Assembly (NCBI RefSeq): GCF_002810445.1
Contig: NZ_NEXS01000003.1
Coordinates: forward strand, 434,001-498,000
DNA: 64,000 nt
From: Advenella sp. S44
GTDB taxonomy: Bacteria > Pseudomonadota > Gammaproteobacteria > Burkholderiales > Burkholderiaceae_B
Direction: 5' to 3'
Shown here: positions 16,692-24,876 of the stretch, piece after piece
Layout: each line of letters starts with the position of its first letter
Position numbering within the stretch: the stretch's first letter is position 1
Notes under the pieces: generated by a model
The model's database searches: none
Told to the model about the DNA's origin: nothing
The model's input: only the letters and a program-made list of their open reading frames with translations
Made by a program: the position numbers and the translations under genes

Positions 16692-17855
16692 ATGAAAATA
16701 ACCCGCATTATCGAACGTCCCGTGCATCTGAAAAGTAATATTTCAAATGCACTGGTCAATTTCTCTGAGCATACCGTGTCGCTTGTGGCTGTCGTGACTG
16801 ATCAGATACGCAATAACAAGCCGGTAGTCGGCTTATCTTTCAACTCTATTGGCAGATATGCGCAAAGCGGCATTATAAATAGGCGGATGATTCCCAGAGT
16901 AGCGCAGGAGCCGGCTGACGCATTATTGGACGAGAACGGAATGATCTGTGCGGAAAAAGTGTTGGCTTGCGCGCTGCGTAATGAAAAGCCAGGAGGACAC
17001 GGGGATCGTGCTGCAGCCGCCAGCGCATTGGAGCTGGCTATTTGGGATCTGAATGGAAAACTGCAGGATTGTCCGGTGAGCCAGTTGATCCGGCAGCGGT
17101 ACCGATTGGACCATGATGGGGGTCGTGTATTTGTGTACGCTGCTGGTGGCTACTATTATGAAGGCGAGGGTAGCCGAAAACTCAAGGACGAACTTCGATC
17201 CTACCAGGACAGCGGCTTTACGATGTACAAAATGAAAATCGGCGGCGCCAGCCTACAGGAGGACACGCGCCGGATTGAGGCAGCTCTGACCGTCGCAGGA
17301 GCGGGGAAAAATCTGGCAGTGGACGCCAATGGCCGGTTTGACCTTGCCGCCGCAAGAGCGTATGCCCAGGGCATTCAGCCCTATCAGTTGCGTTGGTTCG
17401 AAGAAGTCGGTGATCCCCTGGACTTTGAACTGAATGCAACTATCGCAAGCGAATATGAGGGGCCGATAGCGACAGGCGAGAATCTGTTCTCGCACCAGGA
17501 TGTGAAAAACCTTGCATTGTATGGCGGAATGCGTCGCAATCATGATGTTTTCCAGATGGATTCGGGATTGGCGTATGGCATCACAGAATATGCGCGCATG
17601 CTAAATGAAATAGAGCGTCGTGGCTTCAGCCGAAAATTCTGTTTTCCTCATGGCGGCCAGTTGATGGCCTTGCAAGTGGTCGCGGGTTTTGGTTTGGGAG
17701 GCTCCGAGGTATATCCGGGCATATTCCAGCCTATGGGCGGTTACGGCAATACAACGCAAGTAGTCGATGGAATGGTCAACGTCCCGGATGCGCCCGGCTT
17801 TGGGTTCGAATGCAAGCCGGAGCTCATTTCGCTTTTTGCAAATATGATTGGATAG
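16692..17855 (+). CDS. tarD: Enolase-superfamily D(-)-tartrate dehydratase-like protein
   Basis: 387 aa. Close in layout to the Bradyrhizobium D-tartrate dehydratase as remembered: NEKPGGHGDRAAAA, VFVYAAGGYYYEGEG, KMKIGG with the KxK pair Lys180/Lys182, metal ligands Asp211 (DANGRF), Glu237 or Glu238 and Glu263 (TGENLFSHQD), and catalytic His320 (FPHGGQ). Expected reaction: D-tartrate to oxaloacetate plus water via Mg2+-stabilised enolate. It lies 19 bp after the receptor gene and 12 bp before the class I dehydratase alpha gene, so it belongs to one operon. A related aldarate substrate cannot be excluded. Confidence 0.82.
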   Translation: MKITRIIERPVHLKSNISNALVNFSEHTVSLVAVVTDQIRNNKPVVGLSFNSIGRYAQSGIINRRMIPRVAQEPADALLDENGMICAEKVLACALRNEKPGGHGDRAAAASALELAIWDLNGKLQDCPVSQLIRQRYRLDHDGGRVFVYAAGGYYYEGEGSRKLKDELRSYQDSGFTMYKMKIGGASLQEDTRRIEAALTVAGAGKNLAVDANGRFDLAAARAYAQGIQPYQLRWFEEVGDPLDFELNATIASEYEGPIATGENLFSHQDVKNLALYGGMRRNHDVFQMDSGLAYGITEYARMLNEIERRGFSRKFCFPHGGQLMALQVVAGFGLGGSEVYPGIFQPMGGYGNTTQVVDGMVNVPDAPGFGFECKPELISLFANMIG

Positions 17856-17867
17856 GATTGAGAAAAA

Positions 17868-18710
17868 ATGCGTGAAATTAACACTGAACTGATAACGAAT
17901 ACGGTTGCACAATTGTGTATTGATGCCTGCCATCATTTGCCGGAAAACTTGGTGAGTAGTTTTCATCGTGCAGCGGAAACTGAAGTGTCCCCGTTGGGAA
18001 AACAGGTATTAATCAAACTAATCGAGAACGACCGCATTGCCAGAGAGAACAATGTTTCTTATTGCCATGATACGGGCTTGACCATTGTCTATGCGGAAGT
18101 GGGACAGGATGTTCATATTACAGGCTGTAATTTCAACGACGCGCTGCAGAGCGGGGTCAGAAAAGGCTATGCCGAGGGATTTATGCGTAAGTCCGTTGTC
18201 GGCGACCCGTTAACAAGAACGAATACGAATGACAATACACCTGCCGTTCTGCATACGGAAATTGTCCCGGGCGAACAGATTCGCTTGACGGTTTTGCCCA
18301 AGGGAGGGGGAAGTGAGAACTGGAGCACGATGAAATTTTTGCTGCCAGGCGAAGGTGTTCAGGGTGTTAAAGACTTTGTTCTTCAGGCAATTATCAAAGC
18401 CGGAGGAAGTGCCTGCCCGCCATTGACTGTTGGGGTCGGACTGGGAGGAAGTTTTGATAAGGTAACAGAAATTGCCAAGAAAGCCATTTTGCGAGACATT
18501 GGCGTACATAGTGAGCTGCCGCATATCGCACAGCTGGAGTCAGAGTTGCTGGCTGAAATAAACAGAACAGGAATCGGTCCGCAAGGTTACGGGGGTTCGA
18601 ATACTGCATTGTGGGTCGCTGTGGAAACGTATGCCTGTCATATTACGGCGCTGCCCGTTGCTGTCAATATACAGTGTCATGCCTCACGTCGCAAAACCGC
18701 CGTTATTTGA
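17868..18710 (+). CDS. ttdA: Class I fumarase/L(+)-tartrate dehydratase alpha subunit
   Basis: 280 aa. Contains the three cysteines expected to hold the 4Fe-4S cluster: Cys66 in SYCHDTG, Cys183 in SACPPLTVGVGLGG and Cys270 near the C terminus (NIQCHASRRK). Two-subunit members of this family dehydrate L-tartrate (to oxaloacetate), hydrate fumarate or act on mesaconate. The beta subunit gene follows 13 bp downstream. Context with a D-tartrate dehydratase-like gene favours tartrate. Oxygen-labile cluster expected; cytoplasmic. Confidence 0.82.
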   Translation: MREINTELITNTVAQLCIDACHHLPENLVSSFHRAAETEVSPLGKQVLIKLIENDRIARENNVSYCHDTGLTIVYAEVGQDVHITGCNFNDALQSGVRKGYAEGFMRKSVVGDPLTRTNTNDNTPAVLHTEIVPGEQIRLTVLPKGGGSENWSTMKFLLPGEGVQGVKDFVLQAIIKAGGSACPPLTVGVGLGGSFDKVTEIAKKAILRDIGVHSELPHIAQLESELLAEINRTGIGPQGYGGSNTALWVAVETYACHITALPVAVNIQCHASRRKTAVI

Positions 18711-18723
18711 AGAGAGATATGTC

Positions 18724-19287
18724 ATGAAAACCTATTACCTGACAATGCCCATTTCCGATGACCAGATCAGCCAGCTCAGGGTAGGCGATGAAGTATATCT
18801 GAGCGGGGTAATCTACATGGCGCGTGATGCTGCGCATAAGCGGCTTATTACGCTGCTTGATCAGGGAAAATTGCTGCCGGTAAATCTGAAGGGGCAGGTG
18901 GTTTTTTACGGTGGGCCTGGGCCGACCAAACCCGACCATGTCATCGGTGTGGTGGCGCCAACGTCGTCTTACCGAATGGACCCCTATACGCCGAAGTTAT
19001 TCGAATATGGGGTTAAAGCCGCTATCGGAAAAGGAAATCGTTCAAAGGAGATTCGCCAAGCCTGCATTGATTTTAACGCCGTGTCGTTCTCGGCCATTGG
19101 CGGCATTTCTGCAACTCTGTTTGCCTGTATCAGGAAAGCAGATGTGGTTGCGTATGAAGATCTTAAGACCGAAGCGATTCAGCGACTGGAAATAGAAAAC
19201 TTTCCCCTTCTGGTGACCAACGATACCTGCGGCGGTGACCTTTACGAGCAGGAAGTGCAAAAATATCGCAAGCTGCTTAACGCCTGA
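18724..19287 (+). CDS. ttdB: Class I fumarase/L(+)-tartrate dehydratase beta subunit
   Basis: 187 aa. Swivelling beta domain with LRVGDEVYLSGVIYMARDAAHKR near the N terminus and VVFYGGPGPTKPDHVIGVVAPTSSYRMD, conserved in TtdB/FumB-type C-terminal domains. The upstream in-frame start at 18631 would overlap ttdA by 80 bases; ATG 18724 gives the family length and is chosen. Works with the alpha subunit at 17868-18710. Fumarase or mesaconase activity remains possible. Confidence 0.85.
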   Translation: MKTYYLTMPISDDQISQLRVGDEVYLSGVIYMARDAAHKRLITLLDQGKLLPVNLKGQVVFYGGPGPTKPDHVIGVVAPTSSYRMDPYTPKLFEYGVKAAIGKGNRSKEIRQACIDFNAVSFSAIGGISATLFACIRKADVVAYEDLKTEAIQRLEIENFPLLVTNDTCGGDLYEQEVQKYRKLLNA

Positions 19288-19450
19288 AAAAAGACGTTAT
19301 CAAAAAGTCGAAAACGCTCCTTTTGCGGCATACTGTTTCATACGATTAAGTAGAACAACTGGCGATTGCGCTGTTGCTGGGATAGTGAAATTGGTACATT
19401 TGCAAAGACTGTGCTTTTTCAACTTCCTTTATTTAAACTTTAGAGTCATC

Positions 19451-20026
19451 ATGAACCACTTTTCCGATCGATTTCCCCCTTTGCCGCCAGAAACCTGGAG
19501 TGCCGAACAGAAGCAGTACGCGCAAGAAATTATCAATGGCCCGCGCGGTGCGCTTTTGTCGCCTTTCGTGCCCTTGATGCGCAGCCCCGAGCTCATGGCT
19601 CATGCCAGTCGTATGGGAGAGTACTTGCGGTATCGCAGTGCGCTGGGACAGCGGCTGTCTGAGTTGGCCATTCTGATTACATCAAGGCGGTGGTCGCAGC
19701 AGGTCGAATGGGCAATTCATGCGCCGATTGCGCTGCGCGAAGGGGTGGCTGAACAAACGATTGAGGCCATCCGCCAGGGCCGGCAACCTGAAGGTCTGCC
19801 AGAAGACGAGGCAGCACTTTATGCGTTTTCAACAGAGCTTTTTTGCAATCAGTCGGTCAGCGATCACACTTACGATCGCGCTTTGGCGCTTTTCGGCGAA
19901 CAGGGCGTGATGGACCTTGTCGGAATCAATGGCTACTATTCGTTGCTTTCCATGGTCATGAATGTAGCCAGAACGCCGGTTCCGGCTTCCACGGCGCAGC
20001 CGCTGCCGGCAATGCCTGCAGTATAG
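19451..20026 (+). CDS. Carboxymuconolactone decarboxylase/AhpD-like protein
   Basis: 191 aa. The central segment (LGQRLSELAILITSRRWSQQVEWAIHAPIALREGV) matches the all-helical CMD fold, but the CxxC redox pair of AhpD is missing; the one visible Cys (ELFCNQSV) lies outside the usual position. It lies 163 bp after ttdB, so it may be the operon's last gene or separately expressed. Function unknown; such proteins often accompany aromatic or hydroxy-acid catabolic genes. Confidence 0.7.
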   Translation: MNHFSDRFPPLPPETWSAEQKQYAQEIINGPRGALLSPFVPLMRSPELMAHASRMGEYLRYRSALGQRLSELAILITSRRWSQQVEWAIHAPIALREGVAEQTIEAIRQGRQPEGLPEDEAALYAFSTELFCNQSVSDHTYDRALALFGEQGVMDLVGINGYYSLLSMVMNVARTPVPASTAQPLPAMPAV

Positions 20027-20070
20027 CGTTGTTGCGTGGTATGCGATTGCAGGCGTGATGGATTACAAGC

Positions 20071-20115
20071 GCAATAGATACACATGCAATAGATACACAT
20101 GCAATGTATACAGAT
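20071..20115. repeat. 15-bp tandem repeat, two exact copies plus a diverged third
   Basis: GCAATAGATACACAT at 20071-20085 and 20086-20100, then GCAATGTATACAGAT at 20101-20115, in the gap between convergent genes (20026 and 20184). No coding function evident. Confidence 0.7.
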
Positions 20116-20183
20116 GCACTGGTTACAAGACAGGCGCATTAAATAGATCGTCTGGCCGGCGCAGCTTGTGTCCTACCGTGAGG

Positions 20184-21248
20184 TCAGGGCAGATTTTCCC
20201 GGAAAATGATTTGGCTTTGAACCGAATCGATTCCGCTCATGACCGGCCGTCGATCGCGCAAGTTTGCAAAGATCCGGATGCAGTTCATGGTTGATGACTG
20301 TGGATTCTGAGTAATGACCGCGTCCATGGTGCCGTCGATCAGCAAGGCGCGGGTGTCGGGGGTAAGTCCATGCCCGATAAACACAATTTTATGCGCCAGT
20401 CCTGCTTCCTTGAGTGCTCTTGCCACGCCGTCGGATGCGCCACCAATATTGTAGATGCCGGCAAGGTCCGGTGATTGTTCCAGCAATTGTCGGGTCAGGC
20501 GGTAGTTTTCTTCGGCACTGTCCAGCCCTTCGCGCAACCCAGCCACTTCAACAGTGGGAAACAGTTCCTTGAACATATACAGAAAGCCCATTTCCCGCTC
20601 TTCGTGAGCGCGATAGCTCAGACTACCGGCAATCATGGCAACTTTAGCTGGGCGCGCGCCGATGAAGCGGGCAATCAGGTACGCTGCCGTACGGCCGGCA
20701 GCACGATTGTCCAGTCCAACATACGCGGCGCGACGGGTGTTGGAAATATCGGTGATCAGCGTTATTACATGCTTGCCCTTATCGACAAGTTCCTCGACAG
20801 CATCGCGCACCAGCGGATGCTCGATTGCCATGCAGGCAACGCCATCGGCGCGTTCTGCCTGTCGTCTCAGGCTTGTGGCCAGTAACTCGGGATTGAAACC
20901 TTCCACATATTCGACTCTGCATTTGACGTTGTAGGGAGCCCAACTGTCCTGGGAGTAGGTGACGGTGTCGCCCAACATCCTGACAAAGCGATTGGTGCCT
21001 TTGGGTAGCACAAACGAAATACGCATGGCATTGGGTGTGAGCGCCGCATAAAGATCATGTTCGGGCAGATAGGACAGCTCGGCGGCAGCTTTCAGGACCC
21101 GTTGGGCAGTGGCTTCGCGTACACCCGGTCGCCGGTTCAGGACGCGGTCTACCGTCGCCGTGGACACATTGGCCAGTTTAGCGATATCAATGATATTGGC
21201 TTTGCCGGAGGCTTTCTCAGATTCCATCATTACATCAAAAACCATCAT
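20184..21248 (-). CDS. LacI-family transcriptional regulator
   Basis: 354 aa. N-terminal LacI helix-turn-helix (IIDIAKLANVSTATVDRVLNRRPGV at about residues 19-43) followed by a periplasmic-binding-protein-like effector domain. It is divergent from the TRAP/RuBisCO-like gene cluster starting at 21344, so it probably represses that cluster and responds to its sugar-acid substrate. No good Shine-Dalgarno; ATG at 21248, 21245 and 21230 are all possible. The TGTTAACA palindrome at 21270-21277 is the best operator candidate in the shared promoter. Confidence 0.85.
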   Translation of the reverse strand: MMVFDVMMESEKASGKANIIDIAKLANVSTATVDRVLNRRPGVREATAQRVLKAAAELSYLPEHDLYAALTPNAMRISFVLPKGTNRFVRMLGDTVTYSQDSWAPYNVKCRVEYVEGFNPELLATSLRRQAERADGVACMAIEHPLVRDAVEELVDKGKHVITLITDISNTRRAAYVGLDNRAAGRTAAYLIARFIGARPAKVAMIAGSLSYRAHEEREMGFLYMFKELFPTVEVAGLREGLDSAEENYRLTRQLLEQSPDLAGIYNIGGASDGVARALKEAGLAHKIVFIGHGLTPDTRALLIDGTMDAVITQNPQSSTMNCIRIFANLRDRRPVMSGIDSVQSQIIFRENLP

Positions 21249-21269
21249 TTAATTTAATTGACTCTAGTA

Positions 21270-21277
21270 TGTTAACA
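21270..21277. promoter_or_regulatory. Candidate LacI operator core
   Basis: TGTTAACA, an 8-bp perfect palindrome in the 95-bp divergent region between the LacI gene and the TRAP receptor gene. LacI-type operators are usually longer and imperfectly symmetrical, so this is only a candidate. Confidence 0.3.
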
Positions 21278-21343
21278 CTATATCGTTGCGGTTATAAAAA
21301 TAATAAAATCAAAAAACATCATTTTTTTTGTCTGGAGACAAAT

Positions 21344-22363
21344 ATGCAGAAGTATTCCCGCCGCAGCATGCTGCGCACTCTCTCTGCCATGCCGCTGGCG
21401 GGCGTCGTCGGTGCGTTACCCCAAGTGGCACGCGCTGCCGAATTTTCCTATAAGTATGGCAATAACCTGCCGCTGTCTCATCCACTGAACATTCGTGCCA
21501 AGGAAGCTGCCGATGAAATCCGGGAAAAATCCGGCGGACGAGTCGATATTGCCATTTTCCCTAACAACCAGCTGGGCGGTGACACAGATATGCTGTCGCA
21601 AGTGCGCTCGGGTGGAATCCAGTTCTTTACGCCGTCTTCACTTGTGATTGCCACGCTGGTGCCAGTGGCCGCCATTAATGCGCTGGGCTTTGCATTCAGT
21701 GATTATGATCAGGTGTGGAAAGCAATGGACGGCGAGTTGGGTGCGCATGTGAGGGCGTCGATTCGCAAGATCCGTCTGTATGCCTTTGACAAAATGTGGG
21801 ACAACGGCTTTCGCCAAATGACCAGTAGCAAGGGGCCGATAGAGCAGGCATCTGATCTGGAAGATCTGAAAATCCGGGTGCCGGTCAGCCCACTGTCGAT
21901 TTCCATGTTCAAAGGGCTGGGCGCGGCACCAACCAGCCTTCAGTTCAGTGAAGTGTATTCGTCCCTGCAGACCAAAATCGTGGATGCTCAGGAAAACCCT
22001 TTGCCGATTATCCAGGTGGCAAAGCTGTATGAAGTGCAAAAATACTGCTCTCAGACCAATCACATTTGGGATGGTTTCTGGTTTATTGCCAATGGCGCGG
22101 CATGGGATCGTTTGCCCGACGATCTGAAAGCGATTGTTGCCGATGGTATCAATGGCGCGGGTATGCGCCAGCGCGAAGACATCAAAAAGCTGAATGAATC
22201 AGTCCAGACTGAATTGCAAGCGAAGGGGCTTGCCTTTAATGCGCCTGGCCCTGAAACGTTCCGGGAAGCCTTGCGTAATGCAGGTTTCTATCAAGAGTGG
22301 AAGCGCCGCTTTGGTGATGAGGCCTGGGCAGCGCTGGAAACCTCGGTAGGGAAACTGGTTTAG
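21344..22363 (+). CDS. TRAP transporter solute receptor (DctP family)
   Basis: 339 aa. N-terminal SRRSMLRTLSAMPLAGVVGA is a twin-arginine-like signal ending VARA; the mature part starts EFSYKYGNNLPLSHPLNIRAKEA, typical of DctP. The Arg that binds the substrate carboxylate is expected in the LKIRVPVSPLS segment. GGAGACAA precedes ATG 21344; the upstream in-frame start at 21269 is rejected. Its stop overlaps the start region of the fused membrane component. Probable ligand: the sugar acid degraded by the downstream VOC/RuBisCO-like/kinase genes. Confidence 0.9.
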   Translation: MQKYSRRSMLRTLSAMPLAGVVGALPQVARAAEFSYKYGNNLPLSHPLNIRAKEAADEIREKSGGRVDIAIFPNNQLGGDTDMLSQVRSGGIQFFTPSSLVIATLVPVAAINALGFAFSDYDQVWKAMDGELGAHVRASIRKIRLYAFDKMWDNGFRQMTSSKGPIEQASDLEDLKIRVPVSPLSISMFKGLGAAPTSLQFSEVYSSLQTKIVDAQENPLPIIQVAKLYEVQKYCSQTNHIWDGFWFIANGAAWDRLPDDLKAIVADGINGAGMRQREDIKKLNESVQTELQAKGLAFNAPGPETFREALRNAGFYQEWKRRFGDEAWAALETSVGKLV

Positions 22364-22365
22364 TG

Positions 22366-24264
22366 ATGGAAAACGTAATAATGACCGAGCCTGCCATGGC
22401 GATGCAAACGCCGGCTGCAACAACCGCGTCCGGTACTGGCAGGCTTGTGCTTGCCGCAGACAAGGCACTGGGCCGCTGCGTTGAGCTGGTCGCAGTTGCC
22501 TTGATCATTCTAGAAGTTGTGATTCTGTTTTCAGGTGTTGCCGCAAGATACATACTGCATGTGCCGCTGGTGTGGACCGATGAACTGGCATCAATCCTGT
22601 TTCTGTGGTTGTCCATGCTGGGCGCTGTAATCGCGCTGCGACGCGGACAACACATGCGAATGACAGCCTTCATTGATCGTGTCTCGCCCAGGCAGCGGCT
22701 GTTGCTCGAAGGGTTTGCTTACTCTGCCTCGCTGGCTTTTCTGCTGCTGTTTCTTTATCCGGCATTTGAGTATGCCTACGAAGAATCCTATATTGTGACG
22801 CCAGCACTGGAAATCAGTAATGCATGGCATGCTGCGGCATTGCCGGCAGGTATTGCACTCATGATTCTGACTTCGGTGTTCCGCATGGTCATCAGCACAG
22901 ATCGCAGGCAAATGTTGATCAGCGCCGGCGTGACGTTGACGTTGATGGTCATATTCTGGGCAGCCCACCCCCTGCTCATGGAGCTTGGTAAATTCAATCT
23001 AGTGATTTTCTTTGTGTTTGTGGTGGCCGCTTGCGTTTTTTCCGGTGTCCCGATTGCATTTTCGTTTGCGCTGGCCACGTTCGGATACCTGACTCTCACT
23101 ACCCAAACGCCAATTGTGGTAATGGTAGGGCGGTTGAATGAAGGCATGTCCCATCTGATACTGCTGGCTGTGCCGCTCTTTATCTTTCTGGGGGCGCTTA
23201 TTGAGATGACTGGTATGGCGCGCGCCATGATCCAGTTCCTTGCCAGTTGCCTGGGGCATGTTCGCGGCGGACTCTCTTATGTATTGATTGGCGCTATGTA
23301 CCTGGTGTCCGGCATTTCGGGTTCCAAGATTGCGGATATGGCTGCTATTACGCCGGTGCTGTTTCCCGAGATGGAAAAACGGGGCGCCAAAAAAGGTGAA
23401 CTCGTGGCATTGCTATCGGCCACAGGGGCGCAGACCGAAACGATTCCTCCATCTATCGTGCTGATCACTATCGGCTCGGTCACCGGCGTATCTATCGCAG
23501 CGCTTTTTACCGGGGGTATATTGCCAGCCGTTGTTCTGGGGTTGTGCCTGTGCGTGGTTGTCGGCTGGCGCTACCGTGGCGAAGACCTGACAAAGGTCGC
23601 CAAAGTGCCCAAGCGTGACATTTTCCGCTTTCTGCTAATTGCCTTGCCAGCCATCTCCTTGCCGTTTGTGATACGCGCTGCGGTGGTGGAAGGTATTGCG
23701 ACAGCGACCGAGGTATCGACCATTGGCGTGGTCTATTCGATCATGCTGGGCCTGCTGGTCTATCGGCAGTTTGACTGGAAGCGTGTGACACCTATTCTGG
23801 TAGAAACGGCCACGCTCTCTGGCGCCATCATGCTGATTATTGGTTGCGCCACGGCCATGGCCTGGGCGCTCACCCAATCGGGATTTTCCAGTGACCTGGC
23901 AGCGCTGATGGCGGACGTGCCCGGAGGCGGCTATGGATTTCTGATTATCTCGGTGTTTGCATTCATCATACTGGGAAGCATTCTGGAGGGCATTCCGGCC
24001 ATCGTCCTGTTCGGCCCCTTGTTGTTCCCTGTTGCGCGCGCCCTGGATATTCACGATGTGCATTATTCAATCGTTGTTATCTTTGCAATGGGTATCGGAC
24101 TGTTCGCGCCACCATTTGGCGTGGGTTATTACGGCGCTTGCGCCATTGGCAAAGTCAATCAATCCGAGGGCATGCGATATATCTGGGGCTATATTGTTGC
24201 GCTGTTCGTGGGACTGATGATCGTCACGTTCGTGCCCTGGATATCTATTGGTTTTATCAAATAA
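22366..24264 (+). CDS. Fused TRAP transporter membrane protein DctQ-DctM
   Basis: 632 aa. Residues 1 to about 190 form the small four-helix DctQ subunit (WTDELASILFLWLSMLGAVIAL) and residues about 200-632 the large DctM subunit with twelve segments (PLFIFLGALIEMTGMARAMI, SGSKIADMAAITPVLFPEM). Fused QM proteins are a known TRAP variant. A GTG immediately upstream (22363) overlaps the receptor stop and could also serve. Sodium-coupled uptake at the inner membrane. Confidence 0.9.
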   Translation: MENVIMTEPAMAMQTPAATTASGTGRLVLAADKALGRCVELVAVALIILEVVILFSGVAARYILHVPLVWTDELASILFLWLSMLGAVIALRRGQHMRMTAFIDRVSPRQRLLLEGFAYSASLAFLLLFLYPAFEYAYEESYIVTPALEISNAWHAAALPAGIALMILTSVFRMVISTDRRQMLISAGVTLTLMVIFWAAHPLLMELGKFNLVIFFVFVVAACVFSGVPIAFSFALATFGYLTLTTQTPIVVMVGRLNEGMSHLILLAVPLFIFLGALIEMTGMARAMIQFLASCLGHVRGGLSYVLIGAMYLVSGISGSKIADMAAITPVLFPEMEKRGAKKGELVALLSATGAQTETIPPSIVLITIGSVTGVSIAALFTGGILPAVVLGLCLCVVVGWRYRGEDLTKVAKVPKRDIFRFLLIALPAISLPFVIRAAVVEGIATATEVSTIGVVYSIMLGLLVYRQFDWKRVTPILVETATLSGAIMLIIGCATAMAWALTQSGFSSDLAALMADVPGGGYGFLIISVFAFIILGSILEGIPAIVLFGPLLFPVARALDIHDVHYSIVVIFAMGIGLFAPPFGVGYYGACAIGKVNQSEGMRYIWGYIVALFVGLMIVTFVPWISIGFIK

Positions 24265-24285
24265 TTCCGATTCTCCTACAGGTTC

Positions 24286-24315
24286 ATGATACCTGTTGCT
24301 GCAGGCATCATTTTT
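24286..24315 (+). terminator. Rho-independent terminator or attenuator inside the cluster
   Basis: ATGATACCTG (24286-24295) pairs with CAGGCATCAT (24302-24311) around TTGCTG with one mismatch, followed by five T. It lies 21 bp after the TRAP gene and 26 bp before the VOC gene, so it may limit read-through into the enzyme genes. Confidence 0.65.
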
Positions 24316-24336
24316 CTCAAATAGCTGGAACACAAT

Positions 24337-24876
24337 ATGAGTACATTCTTTGGCGAAATACGCCAACTGGGATATGTCGTCGACGATATCGAAGAGGCAA
24401 TGGCCTACTGGAGTAACACGCTGGGCGTCGGCCCCTGGTATTACAACCCCAGGGTACCGATCAGAAATTATCAATATGATGGTCAGAATTACGAGCCACA
24501 TAATTCAGTGGCGCTGGCCAACTCCGGTTTCGTGCAGGTCGAACTGATACAGACGCGCAACGATGTGCCCTCGATGTACCGGGATTTCCGGCAGGCGGGC
24601 CGAACGGGCTTGCAGCATGTCGCCTATTGGACAGAACACTATGATGCTGATCTTGAACGGTTGCTCAATCAGGGCTTCAAGCCGCGCATGAGCGGCGAGG
24701 TCGGCGAGCAGGGCAGGTTCATCTATTTCGATACGGAATATCATCCGGGTACAGTGATCGAGCTGTCCGAAGTGGCGGGGCCCAAAGGACGCCTGTTTGA
24801 TCTGATTCGCGCTACCTCGGAAAACTGGAACGGGCAACAGGCCATTAGACCGTTTCCGGACCTGGATACATTATGA
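24337..24876 (+). CDS. VOC-superfamily protein (glyoxalase_4/epimerase-like)
   Basis: 179 aa. Two betaalphabetabetabeta modules: LGYVVDDIEEAMAYWSNTLGVGPWYY at the start and GLQHVAYWTEHYDADLERLLNQGFKP in the second half. The His of GLQHVAYW and the Glu of VIELSE fit VOC metal ligands, while the first position is Gln (IRQLGYVV) rather than His. Members include methylmalonyl-CoA epimerase and various isomerases and dioxygenases. The stop overlaps the RuBisCO-like gene by four bases, arguing for a role in the same pathway, possibly isomerising the substrate before phosphorylation (inference). Confidence 0.78.
   Translation: MSTFFGEIRQLGYVVDDIEEAMAYWSNTLGVGPWYYNPRVPIRNYQYDGQNYEPHNSVALANSGFVQVELIQTRNDVPSMYRDFRQAGRTGLQHVAYWTEHYDADLERLLNQGFKPRMSGEVGEQGRFIYFDTEYHPGTVIELSEVAGPKGRLFDLIRATSENWNGQQAIRPFPDLDTL

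Noticed and set aside
20071-20115. Possible CRISPR-like array
   Set aside because: Units are 15 bp, contiguous and without spacers; a simple tandem repeat.
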